Source: Chromatiaceae bacterium (GTDB taxonomy: Bacteria; Pseudomonadota; Gammaproteobacteria; Chromatiales; Chromatiaceae). Taken from it: a stretch of 64,000 nt of DNA. Shown one piece after another: positions 1 through 8,871 of this stretch. The stretch spans positions 1 through 64,000 of the forward strand of contig JALOTB010000006.1 in NCBI GenBank assembly GCA_025458165.1, read 5' to 3'. Every line of letters starts with the position of its first letter. Positions within the stretch are counted from its first letter, which is position 1. The position numbers were made by a program, and so were the translations under genes. Below the pieces are notes generated by a model. The model saw only the letters and a program-made list of their open reading frames with translations, was not told the DNA's origin and did not search any database.

Positions 1-539
1 CCGACTTCATCACGGTCGCACTCTACACGGGTTGTCGTAAAGGCGAGTTGCTTGGTCTGGAGTGGTCCCGTGTCGACTTTGAGCAAGGGCTGATACATCT
101 CGAGGGGAAGCACACGAAGGCGGGAAAGCGCCGTAGTGTGCCCCTTTGCCGCGAGGGCTGCGATGCGCTGTTGCGTCTTGCTCGGTTTCGGGCGCGCCAC
201 TGTCCAGAGAGCCCCTGGGTGTTTGCGCACAGGGACGGGTCCCGGGCTTCGGATGTCAGTGACGCGTTCAACACCGCGTGCCGGTTAGCGGGGATACGGG
301 ATTTCACGGTTCACGATCTGCGTCACACCTGCGCCGCTTGGCTGGTCTCGGCCGGTGCGCCGTTGGCGGAGATACGGGATCTCTTGGGGCATAGCACCAT
401 CCTGATGACGGAACGGTACGCCCATCTCGCCCCCGACAACCTGCGCCGGACGGTTGCGCGGTTCGACGAGTCACGATTTGGTCACGTGGAGGACGACGGT
501 GGGCAAGGGCCGTCCGCTGGGGCGGCGCCAAGCCACTGA
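1..539 (+). CDS. Tyrosine recombinase / phage-type integrase, C-terminal part (5' end outside window)
   Basis: Catalytic domain of a tyrosine site-specific recombinase that would integrate or excise a mobile element. The reading frame is open from base 3, so the start and the N-terminal arm/core-binding domains lie left of the window. Visible motifs are TGCRKGELLGL (first catalytic Arg), HDLRHTCA (H-x-L-R-H box), LLGHSTILMTERYAHL (second His, then the Tyr nucleophile), in the correct order and spacing. The last ~25 residues after the Tyr box are variable and probably dispensable. The gene ends 8 bp from the 3' end of a tRNA-Leu, the classic attachment-site arrangement. The specific family or element cannot be decided from this fragment. 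Confidence 0.9.
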   Translation, partial: DFITVALYTGCRKGELLGLEWSRVDFEQGLIHLEGKHTKAGKRRSVPLCREGCDALLRLARFRARHCPESPWVFAHRDGSRASDVSDAFNTACRLAGIRDFTVHDLRHTCAAWLVSAGAPLAEIRDLLGHSTILMTERYAHLAPDNLRRTVARFDESRFGHVEDDGGQGPSAGAAPSH

Positions 540-547
540 TTGGAAAG

Positions 548-632
<85 letters not shown>

Positions 633-647
633 GCTGGGACGCGGCAT

Positions 648-653
648 AGTATA
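648..653 (-). promoter_or_regulatory. Candidate -10 element of the tRNA-Leu promoter
   Basis: TATACT on the minus strand, ending 15 bp before the mature tRNA 5' end, which would place transcription start about 8 nt upstream of the tRNA. No convincing -35 hexamer is visible 16-18 bp further upstream. Confidence 0.45.
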
Positions 654-694
654 CGGGGTTCGGCCGTCGGGGGAGATCCATCCGCCCCACAACG

Positions 695-733
695 AAAAAG
701 GCCGACGGGGTCTCGGCTGGACCCCGTCGGCCT
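695..733 (-). terminator. Rho-independent terminator downstream of soxX
   Basis: Perfect 14-bp inverted repeat (arms 699-712 and 720-733, AGGCCGACGGGGTC) with a 7-nt loop, followed on the minus strand by five T. It closes the soxA-soxX transcript. Confidence 0.85.
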
Positions 734-780
734 GCGCTGGCCGGCCCCCGCGCGGCAGGGGCCGTTGCTCGTGCGAAGAC

Positions 781-1452
781 CTATTCCTTGTTGACCGGTG
801 ACTCCGGATCGAACAGGTAGGCCATGACGTCGAGAATCTGCGCCTCGGTCAGCAGCCCCTTGGCCCCCTGGCGCGGCATGCGGGTGCAGGGGAACATCGA
901 GTGGGCATTGTAGATGATCCCGTAGGCGAGCTTGAGGACCGGCTGCTCGGTGCCACGCAGCTTGCCGTAGTTGCGCAGGCTAGGCCCGATGGTCCCGCCC
1001 TGGCGGTCGCCAGCGAACTCGTGGCAGTTGTAACAGTTGGCCCCGGGGGCGCTCTTCTTGTGGTCGTCGAAGTTGGGATCGAGCCGGTAGCCGAAGCCGG
1101 ACCAGGCAAGCTCCCGCCCCTTCTTCCAGTCGCCTAGCTTGATATCGCCCTCGGGATACTTGATCGACTCCCGCGCGGCGGCGCTGATCTTGGCCGCCTG
1201 CTCGGGCGAGGGCTTGTTGCGCGTCTCGGTGCAGACCTTCTGCAGCTCGTCCTGAACCAGGCGGTCCTTGGCAGTGGCGCCCTCCGTTTGGACCTGGGCG
1301 TCGAACTTGTAGCCTTTCGCCTCGAAGATGAGGTACTCGGCCAGCTCCTGCGGGGTCATCTTGGTGTAGTCGACGTCGGCGGCGGTGGCGTAAGTGCCGG
1401 CGAGCGCCAGGGCCGCACACGCGGCTGCAACACGGATCTTGGTATCGAACAT
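781..1452 (-). CDS. soxX: SoxX, c-type cytochrome subunit of SoxAX
   Basis: Periplasmic cytochrome subunit of the SoxAX complex, which oxidatively links thiosulfate to the SoxY carrier cysteine in thiosulfate oxidation. 223 residues with a Sec signal peptide (AAACAALALAGTYATA). A helical stretch of about 100 residues precedes the cytochrome domain. The haem site CYNCH is at residues 140-144, followed by GTIGPSLRNYG, a SoxX hallmark, and the distal-Met region MFPCTRMPR. The start ATG at 1452 is preceded by AGGAG. It lies 29 bp downstream of soxA on the same strand and is followed by a strong terminator, so soxA-soxX is an operon with order A then X. No soxK or soxL gene is found next to it. 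Confidence 0.93.
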   Translation of the reverse strand: MFDTKIRVAAACAALALAGTYATAADVDYTKMTPQELAEYLIFEAKGYKFDAQVQTEGATAKDRLVQDELQKVCTETRNKPSPEQAAKISAAARESIKYPEGDIKLGDWKKGRELAWSGFGYRLDPNFDDHKKSAPGANCYNCHEFAGDRQGGTIGPSLRNYGKLRGTEQPVLKLAYGIIYNAHSMFPCTRMPRQGAKGLLTEAQILDVMAYLFDPESPVNKE

Positions 1453-1481
1453 GTCTCTCTGTCTCCTGTTGGCGTACTGGC

Positions 1482-2324
1482 TCAGCGCTTCATGTCAGGG
1501 ATGATGGCCGGCTGGCCGCGGGCCAGCTCCGTCCAGTACGAGAGCAGTGCGATCGAGAGGTCAGAACCGGCCACGATCGGCGGATAGCGCATCTGCCAGA
1601 TGCACTCACGCAGGCGGTGCTGACTGCTGCGCGTGTTGTCCTGACCGACGCGGAAGGCGGGCCAGGAGATCGCCTTGGTCCACTCCTTGGGGTCTTGGGC
1701 GTAGGGCAGGACTGAGGCGCGCACGCGCTTGCCGGGCTCGCCATGACAGGCAGCGCAGTTGAAGTCGAAGGGGCCGGACCGGCGGTAGAAGACCACCTCG
1801 CCCGCATCGCGCATCGCCTTCTCCAGCGGGTGATCCATCGGGGGATTCCAGGGCATGCCGTTGGACTGCGCGGCGATGTAGGTCTGGAGCTTCATGTGGT
1901 CGGACTTGGAGCCGTGGATCTCCTTGACCGCCGGGTCGTCCGCCGGGAAGCCCTGCAGGGTCTTCATGCAGTGGATCAGGCGATTGCCGAGGTCCATCAC
2001 CTTGCCGGTGTCCTTGAAGTAGCGCGGCAGCTCGACGTAGGCACCCTCGAGCACGCCGGGACCCTTGCCGAAGTCGCACCCCTCGAGCGAGACGTTTTTG
2101 GGCCCGCGCGGGGTCTTGAACAGGGCCTCTCCTTCCTCGAGCGACCAGAGCGCCGGATTGTCCGGCATCATCATCAGGTTCTGCTCGCTCTGGGTCAGGT
2201 AGTACGAGCTGGTGGAGTCGATAAGCGCCTGCAGCACGGCGGCTGGATCGTCGGAAGGACCCGCGGACGCGGGGCCGGCCATTGCCGCGGCGAGCGGAAC
2301 GGCGACGAGAAGCTTTCGCAGCAT
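1482..2324 (-). CDS. soxA: SoxA, haem-thiolate subunit of SoxAX
   Basis: Periplasmic catalytic subunit of the SoxAX cytochrome. 280 residues from the ATG at 2324; GGGGAAG lies upstream, and the next residues (MLRKLLVAVPLAAAMAGPASA) form a signal peptide. An in-frame extension to 2615 is rejected because the signal peptide would be internal. The N-terminal lobe has two cysteines (CDFGKGPG, HCMKTLQGF) in place of a CXXCH. The C-terminal lobe has the haem motif CAACHG at 190-194 and the conserved RECIWQMR with Cys241, the expected cysteine-persulfide haem ligand. It is therefore a mono-haem SoxA, as in phototrophic sulfur bacteria. First gene of the soxAX operon. Confidence 0.93.
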   Translation of the reverse strand: MLRKLLVAVPLAAAMAGPASAGPSDDPAAVLQALIDSTSSYYLTQSEQNLMMMPDNPALWSLEEGEALFKTPRGPKNVSLEGCDFGKGPGVLEGAYVELPRYFKDTGKVMDLGNRLIHCMKTLQGFPADDPAVKEIHGSKSDHMKLQTYIAAQSNGMPWNPPMDHPLEKAMRDAGEVVFYRRSGPFDFNCAACHGEPGKRVRASVLPYAQDPKEWTKAISWPAFRVGQDNTRSSQHRLRECIWQMRYPPIVAGSDLSIALLSYWTELARGQPAIIPDMKR

Positions 2325-2908
2325 GATGAACTTCCCCTTTGAGTGGCGTGTTTTAGGACGGGAGGTCCGGCCCCAGTGGTCGGGACCGGCACCGAACGGT
2401 AGCACCTTGGGTTTGGAGGAACAAGGGTCTCCCCGCAAGTCCGGAGCGCGGCCGTCTAGGCCCAAGACGACGGGCAGAACCGCGGGCCGGAGGCGATCCG
2501 CGAAACGCTGCCGGCATGTGACCTGCTTCCTGCGCTCGGATGAATCGCTGGCTGCCGATCGACGCCGGATTGGCGCGCGTCCGCCAGCGCGGAGCCGGCA
2601 GGGGGATACCGGCACTGAGCCGGTCGGGCCAACCGGCCGGGCGAGACCGCAGGAGCCTACCCTCGTCCTTGCCTGCGCCCCGCCCGACCGGCGCCCCTCA
2701 CCGCACCTAGGCGACTTGTCTTGCCAACCAACCTAAGTGGCATGGATTGTCCGCTCCTTGGACGGAGAGAGAAATTCGCAGATGCCCGATCGGCGCTAGG
2801 GGTTTTCCATGGGTCACCCGCATCGGGGGTGTGCCCCGGTGCCAGTCGATCCGCTATGCCGGGACCGATCGCGTCTGGTGTCGATCGGGGGGGCCTCCAG
2901 GGCCTGGG
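2325..2908. other. 584-bp gap upstream of soxA
   Basis: No open frame here resembles a protein. The soxA promoter must lie in this stretch if soxA is not read through from the two-component genes. I see a perfect small inverted repeat ACCGGC-ACTGA-GCCGGT at 2608-2624, inside a longer GC-rich segment rich in CCGG, which could be an operator or a terminator stem. No clear -35/-10 pair was identified. Confidence 0.5.
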
Positions 2909-3526
2909 TCACTCCTGCTCCGGGTTCAGCAACAGCATCATGCGCATCAGGTCGGAGAGCGAGCGGGCCTCCATCTTCTCCATCACGCGGGCGCGGTGTG
3001 CCTCGACGGTCGACTGGCTGATGGTGAGATCGGCCGCGATCACCTTGTTGCGCTTTCCGGCGACCACCTGGTCGAGGACCTCGCGCTCGCGCGGGGTGAG
3101 CCGTTGGAGCCGCTCGCGCAGGTCCGCGAGCCGGGAGGCCTGCCCGCGCTGGGTGGCGTCCTCCTCCAGGGCGCGGTGGACGGCGTCGAGCAGGGCCTGA
3201 TCGTTGAACGGCTTCTCGATGAAGTCGACGGCGCCGTTCTTCACCGCGCGCACGGCCATGGGGACGTCGCCGTGGCCGGTGATGACGATGATCGGTGGGT
3301 GTAGCGGCTCCTCGACCAGGCGCTCCTGCAGATCGAGCCCACTCATCCCCTTCATGCGGACATCGAGCACCAGGCAGCCGGGGCGGCTGGCGTCGAACCG
3401 GTCGAGGTAGTCCTGGGCGCTGGCGAACGACTCGGCGGCCAGTCCGACGGACTCCATCAGGAGCTCGATGGCCGCGCGGACCCCCTGGTCGTCGTCGACG
3501 ATGAAGACGATGGGCTCAAGGCTCAT
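2909..3526 (-). CDS. FixJ/TtrR-type response regulator
   Basis: Cytoplasmic DNA-binding response regulator, 205 residues. The receiver domain (1-125) shows the acidic pocket DDD at 11-13, the phosphoacceptor Asp55 (LVLDVRMKG) and the KPF lysine motif. A LuxR/FixJ-type helix-turn-helix follows (LTPREREVL...ISQSTVEAHRARVMEKM). ATG at 3526 chosen because GGAG lies 7 bp upstream and the receiver begins five residues in. The start overlaps the stop of the upstream kinase gene by 11 bp, so the pair is translationally coupled. By position it probably controls the flanking sox genes; this is inference. Confidence 0.9.
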   Translation of the reverse strand: MSLEPIVFIVDDDQGVRAAIELLMESVGLAAESFASAQDYLDRFDASRPGCLVLDVRMKGMSGLDLQERLVEEPLHPPIIVITGHGDVPMAVRAVKNGAVDFIEKPFNDQALLDAVHRALEEDATQRGQASRLADLRERLQRLTPREREVLDQVVAGKRNKVIAADLTISQSTVEAHRARVMEKMEARSLSDLMRMMLLLNPEQE

Positions 3527-5687
3527 GCGGCGCTCCTTCAGGCGCGGGCGGTAAGCAGAAGCGAAAGCGGGTCCCCTGGCCGGGGAGGGAGTCGACGCTG
3601 AGCCGGTCGCCATGGGCCTCGACGATGCCGCTGCTGATCGACAAGCCTAGCCCAAGCCCCTGGGTCTTGGTCGTCACGAAGGGCTCGAAGATGCGTTCGG
3701 CCACCTCGGCGCTGAGCCCCGGCCCGGTATCGGCGACCTGGATCTCGATCTTCCCATCAGCGAGGCGGCGGCTGCTCACCGTCAGCCGGCGACGCTCCGG
3801 GGGGCAGTCCTCCATTGCCTCGATGGCGTTGCGGGCGAGGTTCAGGATCACCTGCTCGATCTGGATGTCCTGGGCCAGGACCCAGTCGGCGTCCGCCGCG
3901 AGCCGGGGCTCGAGCGCCACGCTGGCGCGCCGCGCGTCGGGGCGGATCAGCTCCAGCACGGTCTCGAGCATGGCGCTCACCCGCGCCGGGCGAAGCTGCG
4001 GCTCCTCCTTGCGCACGAAGTGGCGGATGTGGCGGATCACCTCGCCGGCGCGCTCGGCCTGGGCCGCGATGCGCTCCATCACGTCGCTGCAGTGCTCTAG
4101 GCTGGTACGGCCGGACTCGAGCAGGCGCACGCAGGCGCGGGCGTTGGTGCGAATGGCGGTGAGCGGCTGGTTGAGCTCGTGGGCGATCCCCGAGGCCATC
4201 TCCCCCAGGGTGCTGAGCCGTCCGACGTGGGCCAGCTCCAGTTGGCGGCGCCGGATGTCCTCGGCCGCGCGCTGGCGCTCGGTCATGTCACGGAAAACCA
4301 CCACGCTACCGAGGGTGGCGCCGCGCTCGTCGCGGATGGGGGTGGCGCTGTACTCGACCGGAAAGCTGCTGCCGTCCCTGCGCCAGAACAGATCATCCTC
4401 GACGAAGCGGGGTCGGCTGTCGCGGCAGGTGAGGTAGACCGGGCACTCCTCGGGTGGGTGGGGCGTGCCATCGGGGCGGGTGTGGTGCAGAAGGGGATGC
4501 TGCTCGCGGTCGATCAGCTCCTCGGCCGGCCAGCCGGTGATGCGTTCCATGGCGCGGTTGGCGAAGGTGGTGCGCCCCTTCAGATCGATGCCGCAGATCC
4601 CGTCGGCCACCGAGTTGAGGATGAGCTCGTGCTGCTGCTCCAGGCGCGCCTTGGCCCGCGCGAGCCGCTGGTTGAGCCGAGTGACCCGCAGCGTGAGCAG
4701 CGCCATCACCAGAAGCGCGAGCAACCCGGCCAGGACCCCGGGCCAGTAGCGGGCGATCGCCTCGGCCAAGGTGAAAGGCGCGGCATGGTCGTACGGGGGG
4801 AGCCTCAGGAGCTGGAGCAGGTCATGCACCGGCTGGTAGTCCATCGGGATGCTCCAGCCGGCGTAGAGCCCCGTCACCGCGGCCTGGTGATCGCTGGGCA
4901 TGCGCAGCAGGGCGATGGCAACCTGTTGAGCGAGCTCGGTGGAGGTGTGGCGGACCTTGCTGAACGGCCACTCCGGATAGAGCGGGGTGCTGAGTGCCAG
5001 GGGGAAGTCCGCCGCCTCCTGGGGGTTCAGGATGCGGAATCTGGACATCGCGACGACGCCGGCCTCGGCCATGCGCTCGAGGATGTCCGTGCGCACCGCG
5101 CCGGCGTCGACGCGGCCGGTGAGCACCGCATGCACCACCGAGTCGTGATCGCCGCCGAAGCTCAGCTCGGCGAGGTCGCGGTAAGGGTCGACGCCTTGTC
5201 GGATCAGCTCACCCCAGGCCGTGTGGAAGCCGCCGAGGGAGCTGGGGTCAACCGCCATTAGGGTGTGGCGGCGCAGGTCCCGCAAGCTGGTGATGTCGGT
5301 GCGGTCGGCGCGGGTGAAGATGACGCCGCCGAACTGGCTGACCACGACCCGGTCGACCCGGTTGCGCAATGTGGCGATGCGCGAGACCCGGTGATGGACC
5401 TCCAGGTCCACGTAGATCGACGGATTGACCAAGACGAAGTCGACCCGACCCGAGGCGACTGCCGGGTCCACCGCATCGAAGTTGAGCGGCTCGATGCGGA
5501 AGCGGTGGGGCGGGAGTGCAGCCGAGAGGTAATCCGCCGTCGGGCCCCAGACCCGCTCGGTGGCGGCGGCACCGCGGTGACTCAACACCCCAATGAGGAT
5601 GTCGGGGGGCGGGAGCGCCCGCGCCGCGCCGCCGAGCGCGAGCAGCGCGAGCCAAAGGCAGACCCCGAGTAAGCCGCGCGGGAGCAT
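3516..5687 (-). CDS. TtrS-like sensor histidine kinase with periplasmic PhnD-type domain and PAS
   Basis: Membrane sensor kinase, 723 residues. The order is signal/anchor sequence (1-25), a periplasmic PhnD-like substrate-binding domain (about 28-300: ILIGVLSHRG, FVLVNPSIYVDL, SSLGGFHTAW), a TM helix (about 318-337), a PAS domain with PAC tail (about 350-470) that carries a Cys-containing loop (ECPVYLTC), then HisKA with IAHELNQPL (His503) and HATPase (NLARNAIEAM, DTGPG, GLGLGLSI). This architecture matches TtrS, the tetrathionate sensor kinase. It lies divergently from soxB and upstream of its response regulator and soxA, suggesting it senses a sulfur oxyanion such as thiosulfate or tetrathionate. 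The ligand is not proven. Confidence 0.88.
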   Translation of the reverse strand: MLPRGLLGVCLWLALLALGGAARALPPPDILIGVLSHRGAAATERVWGPTADYLSAALPPHRFRIEPLNFDAVDPAVASGRVDFVLVNPSIYVDLEVHHRVSRIATLRNRVDRVVVSQFGGVIFTRADRTDITSLRDLRRHTLMAVDPSSLGGFHTAWGELIRQGVDPYRDLAELSFGGDHDSVVHAVLTGRVDAGAVRTDILERMAEAGVVAMSRFRILNPQEAADFPLALSTPLYPEWPFSKVRHTSTELAQQVAIALLRMPSDHQAAVTGLYAGWSIPMDYQPVHDLLQLLRLPPYDHAAPFTLAEAIARYWPGVLAGLLALLVMALLTLRVTRLNQRLARAKARLEQQHELILNSVADGICGIDLKGRTTFANRAMERITGWPAEELIDREQHPLLHHTRPDGTPHPPEECPVYLTCRDSRPRFVEDDLFWRRDGSSFPVEYSATPIRDERGATLGSVVVFRDMTERQRAAEDIRRRQLELAHVGRLSTLGEMASGIAHELNQPLTAIRTNARACVRLLESGRTSLEHCSDVMERIAAQAERAGEVIRHIRHFVRKEEPQLRPARVSAMLETVLELIRPDARRASVALEPRLAADADWVLAQDIQIEQVILNLARNAIEAMEDCPPERRRLTVSSRRLADGKIEIQVADTGPGLSAEVAERIFEPFVTTKTQGLGLGLSISSGIVEAHGDRLSVDSLPGQGTRFRFCLPPAPEGAPHEP

Positions 5688-5911
5688 GCCGGAAGGCTAA
5701 GCAAATCCCGGTCTCGTCGCAAACGGGGGCAGGGGCGCGGTGGCGGAAAACCCCAAGGCGCGGCCTGTTTCCAGCCATGGTCCGAGGCTGGGCGAGCAGG
5801 CATACTAGAAGACTGGCCCGGACTGGCCGCTCGCCCTTGCCATCCGAGTACGGCCGATCCCGGGTTCATCTGGCCGCCTTGATCACCCCCCAACCGGAGG
5901 AAGAAAGCACA

Positions 5912-7693
5912 ATGAGCATCTCGCGACGTGAGTTCATCAGACTGCTCGGCATGGCGGGCGCCGCCGGCATGCTGCCCTCGTCGATCTTCGCGGCCATGCG
6001 CCAGCCGTCGGATCTCTACGAGGTGCCGAAGTTCGGCAATCTGACCCTGCTGCACATCACCGACACCCACGCCCAGCTCAACCCGATCTACTTCCGCGAG
6101 CCCAATGTCAACCTCGGGGTCGCCGGCGCCTTCGGTCAGCCCCCCCACCTGGTGGGCGAGGCCCTGCTCAAGCACTTCAATGTCGCGCCGGGGGGCATCG
6201 AGGCCCACGCCTTCAGCTATCTCGACTTCGCCGAGGCCGCGGAGAAGTTCGGGCGGGTCGGCGGCTTCGCGCACTTGAAGTCCCTGGTCGACCGCATCCG
6301 CGCCGAGCGTGGCGACGGCAACAGCCTGCTCTTGGACGGCGGCGACACCTGGCAGGGCTCGGGCACCGCCTACTGGACGCGCGGTATGGACATGGTCGGG
6401 GCCTGCAATTTGCTTGGGGTGGACGTGATGACCGGCCACTGGGAGTTCACTTACCTCGACGAGGAGGTGATCAAGAACATCGGGGAGCTCAAAGGCGAGT
6501 TCGTCGCCCAGAACGTCAGGGTGCGAGAGGAGGCCCTGTTCGACTATCGCTTCGCGGACTTCCCAGGCTTCGACGAGGACAGTGGGCTGGCCTTTAAGCC
6601 CTACACCGTCAAGGAGATCGGTGGGGTCAAGGTGGCCGTGATCGGCCAGGCCTTCCCCTATACCCCGATCGCCAACCCCCAACGATTCATCCCGGACTGG
6701 ACCTTCGGCATCCAAGACCAGCGCATGCAGGAGATCGTCGACCAGGTGCGCGAGAACGCGAAGCCGGATCTGGTCGTGGTCATCTCCCACAATGGGATGG
6801 ACGTCGACCTCAAGATGGCCTCCCGCGTGCGCGGCATCGACATCATCTTCGGCGGGCACACCCACGACGGCATGCCGGCCCCCTCCATCGTTGAGAACGC
6901 GGGCGGCAAGACCCTGGTCACCAACGCGGGCTCCAATGGCAAGTTCCTCGGCGTCATGGACCTGGATGTGAGGGACGGGCAGATGCGCGGCTACCAGTAC
7001 CGGCTGTTGCCGGTCTTCTCCAACCTGCTCCCCGCCGACCCGGCGATGCTCAAGTACATCGAAGAGGTCCGCGCGCCCTACAAGGCCCAGCTCGAGGAGC
7101 AGCTTGCGGTCACTGAGGAGACCCTGTTCCGCCGCGGCAACTTCAACGGGACCTTCGACCAGGTGATCTGCGACGCCCTGGTCAAGGTGAACGACGCCCA
7201 GATCAGCCTCTCGCCCGGCTTCCGCTGGGGCACCAGCGTGCTCCCCGGGCAGGCGATCACCATGGACAACGTCATGGACCAGACCTGCATGACCTACCCG
7301 GAGACCTATCGCCGCGAGATGACGGGGGCCGAGATCAAGGACATCCTGGAAGACGTCTGCGACAACCTCTTCAACCCCGATCCCTACGTCCAGCAGGGCG
7401 GGGACATGGTGCGCGTGGCCGGGCTCGACTACGTCTGCGACCCCAACGAGACCATCGGCAAGCGCATCAGTGAGATGACCCTGGACGACGGCACCAAGGT
7501 CGAGGCCGACAAGCGCTATGTGGTCGCTGGCTGGGCCACCGTCGGCGCCCAGTCCCCCGGCGAGCCGGTGTGGGATACGGTCGCGACCTACCTGCGCGAC
7601 TTGAAGACAGTGAAGATCAAGAAGCTCAACACACCGGTGCTGAAAAACGTCGCCGGCAACCCGGGGATCTCCGACTACCCGCGGATGGGCTGA
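5912..7693 (+). CDS. soxB: SoxB, thiosulfohydrolase
   Basis: Periplasmic di-manganese sulfate thiol esterase that hydrolyses sulfate from SoxY-bound thiosulfate. 593 residues from the ATG at 5912, preceded by GGAGG (5896-5900). The N-terminus SRREFIRLLGMAGAAG is a twin-arginine signal, usual for SoxB. Metallophosphoesterase motifs LLHITDTHAQL, LLDGGDTWQGSG, GHWEFTY, VVVISHNGMD and IIFGGHTHDG are followed by the 5'-nucleotidase C-terminal domain. It is transcribed divergently from the TtrSR-like genes and ends at a strong terminator, so it is probably monocistronic. No soxYZ or soxCD lies in the window; lack of soxCD would fit organisms that store sulfur in globules. Confidence 0.96.
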   Translation: MSISRREFIRLLGMAGAAGMLPSSIFAAMRQPSDLYEVPKFGNLTLLHITDTHAQLNPIYFREPNVNLGVAGAFGQPPHLVGEALLKHFNVAPGGIEAHAFSYLDFAEAAEKFGRVGGFAHLKSLVDRIRAERGDGNSLLLDGGDTWQGSGTAYWTRGMDMVGACNLLGVDVMTGHWEFTYLDEEVIKNIGELKGEFVAQNVRVREEALFDYRFADFPGFDEDSGLAFKPYTVKEIGGVKVAVIGQAFPYTPIANPQRFIPDWTFGIQDQRMQEIVDQVRENAKPDLVVVISHNGMDVDLKMASRVRGIDIIFGGHTHDGMPAPSIVENAGGKTLVTNAGSNGKFLGVMDLDVRDGQMRGYQYRLLPVFSNLLPADPAMLKYIEEVRAPYKAQLEEQLAVTEETLFRRGNFNGTFDQVICDALVKVNDAQISLSPGFRWGTSVLPGQAITMDNVMDQTCMTYPETYRREMTGAEIKDILEDVCDNLFNPDPYVQQGGDMVRVAGLDYVCDPNETIGKRISEMTLDDGTKVEADKRYVVAGWATVGAQSPGEPVWDTVATYLRDLKTVKIKKLNTPVLKNVAGNPGISDYPRMG

Positions 7694-7718
7694 GCGCGTC
7701 CGCGCTCGGGTGAGTGAG

Positions 7719-7743
7719 ACGGGGCCTTCGGGCCCCGTTCTCG
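7719..7743 (+). terminator. soxB terminator
   Basis: Perfect 8-bp stem ACGGGGCC/GGCCCCGT closed by a TTCG tetraloop, followed by TCTCGTC. Located 25 bp after the soxB stop codon. Confidence 0.75.
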
Positions 7744-7779
7744 TCGCCGGCGGGTCGGATCGGCGCGGCGCCCAAGGCC

Positions 7780-8871
7780 CTAGGAGACGACCGACAGGGT
7801 GCCGCCCTCGATGGTCGGGCTGGGCGCGTCGGCCGGGAAAACCACCAGGTGCTCGAGCCCGAGCCGGATGCCAATCTGCTCGCCGGGGGCGTGATCGTGA
7901 TGGCTCGGCACCAGGCAGAGCACCCGCGTGCCGCTCCCCAGCCGCAGGGTGTAGAGATACTCGGCCCCGCGGAAGGCGCGGCTCACGACCTCCGCCTGGA
8001 TAGGGCTCGCGTCGTCGTGGATCAGGTCATCGGGCCGTAGCAGGATCTCGGCGCTGCGCCCGGGGCTCAGGCCGTGTGGATAGCGGCCGCTCACAGCGCC
8101 GAGCTCGGTCTCGACCCGCATCTGGTCGACCACACGGCCCGGCAGCATGACCCCCTGGCCGATGAAGTCGGCGACGAAGCGGTCGGCCGGCTCGTGGTAG
8201 AGCCGAAAGGGTGAGTCCCATTGGCGCAGGCGCCCGCCCCCGAGCACGCCGATCTTGTCGGCCATGGCGAATGCCTCGAGCTGGTCGTGGGTGACTAGGA
8301 TGGCGGTGACACCGTCACGCTTGAGGACCTCGCGCACTTCGCGCGCGAGCTGCTCACGCAGATCGGCGTCCATGCTGGAAAAGGGCTCGTCGAGGAGAAG
8401 GATGTCCGGGCGCGGCGCCATCGCGCGCACCAGGGCGACCCGTTGCTGCATGCCGCCGGAGAGCTGGTGGGGGTACTGGCGCGCGGCACGACTCAGGTCG
8501 ACCAGGCGCAGGAGCTCGCTGATCCGCTCGTGGCGCTCGCGCAGCGGCAGGTCGCGTAGCCCGAAGGCGACGTTGCGCTCGACCGTCAGATGCGGAAAGA
8601 GCGCGAAGTCCTGAAAGACCATGCCCACGCGCCGCCGCTCGGGCGCGAGGGTCTGGCCCGGGCTCGACACCAGCCGCCCGTGCAGGTGGATCTGCCCGCT
8701 GCTCACCGGCTCGAACCCGGCGATCGCCCGCAGCAGGGTGGTCTTGCCGCAGCCACTCGGCCCGAGCAGGCAGCCGATGGCGCCAGCACCGAGCGTGAAG
8801 CTGATATCGCGGACCACGGGCTGGGCGCCGTAAGCGACGGAGACGTCGCGGACCTCAAGCTGTCTTGGCAT
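7780..8871 (-). CDS. fbpC: Ferric iron ABC transporter, ATP-binding protein (FbpC-like)
   Basis: ATPase of an iron(III)-type binding-protein-dependent importer, 363 residues. Walker A GPSGCGKTTLL, Q-loop QDFALFPHL, signature LSGGMQQRVALVRAM, Walker B ILLLDEPFSSMD and the switch His (TILVTHDQLEA) are all present. They are followed by a C-terminal TOBE-like regulatory domain (ILLRPDDLIHDDAS). The start ATG lies inside the end of the permease gene (17-bp overlap). Third gene of a three-gene operon with a substrate-binding protein and a fused permease. The substrate could also be another trivalent metal, but the Fur box upstream supports iron. Confidence 0.88.
   Translation of the reverse strand: MPRQLEVRDVSVAYGAQPVVRDISFTLGAGAIGCLLGPSGCGKTTLLRAIAGFEPVSSGQIHLHGRLVSSPGQTLAPERRRVGMVFQDFALFPHLTVERNVAFGLRDLPLRERHERISELLRLVDLSRAARQYPHQLSGGMQQRVALVRAMAPRPDILLLDEPFSSMDADLREQLAREVREVLKRDGVTAILVTHDQLEAFAMADKIGVLGGGRLRQWDSPFRLYHEPADRFVADFIGQGVMLPGRVVDQMRVETELGAVSGRYPHGLSPGRSAEILLRPDDLIHDDASPIQAEVVSRAFRGAEYLYTLRLGSGTRVLCLVPSHHDHAPGEQIGIRLGLEHLVVFPADAPSPTIEGGTLSVVS

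Noticed and set aside
2325..2615. N-terminal extension of SoxA to 2615
   Set aside because: It would bury the signal peptide about 97 residues inside the protein; the ATG at 2324 gives a standard exported SoxA.
3625..4437. A 270-residue plus-strand open frame opposite the sensor kinase gene
   Set aside because: It is the GC-rich antisense shadow of the kinase: Ser/Arg-rich, no motif, no RBS, while the minus frame has full kinase signatures.
5688..5911. Sigma-54 promoter before soxB
   Set aside because: TGGCCG and TTGCC elements exist, but the GG-to-GC spacing is 12 and not 10.
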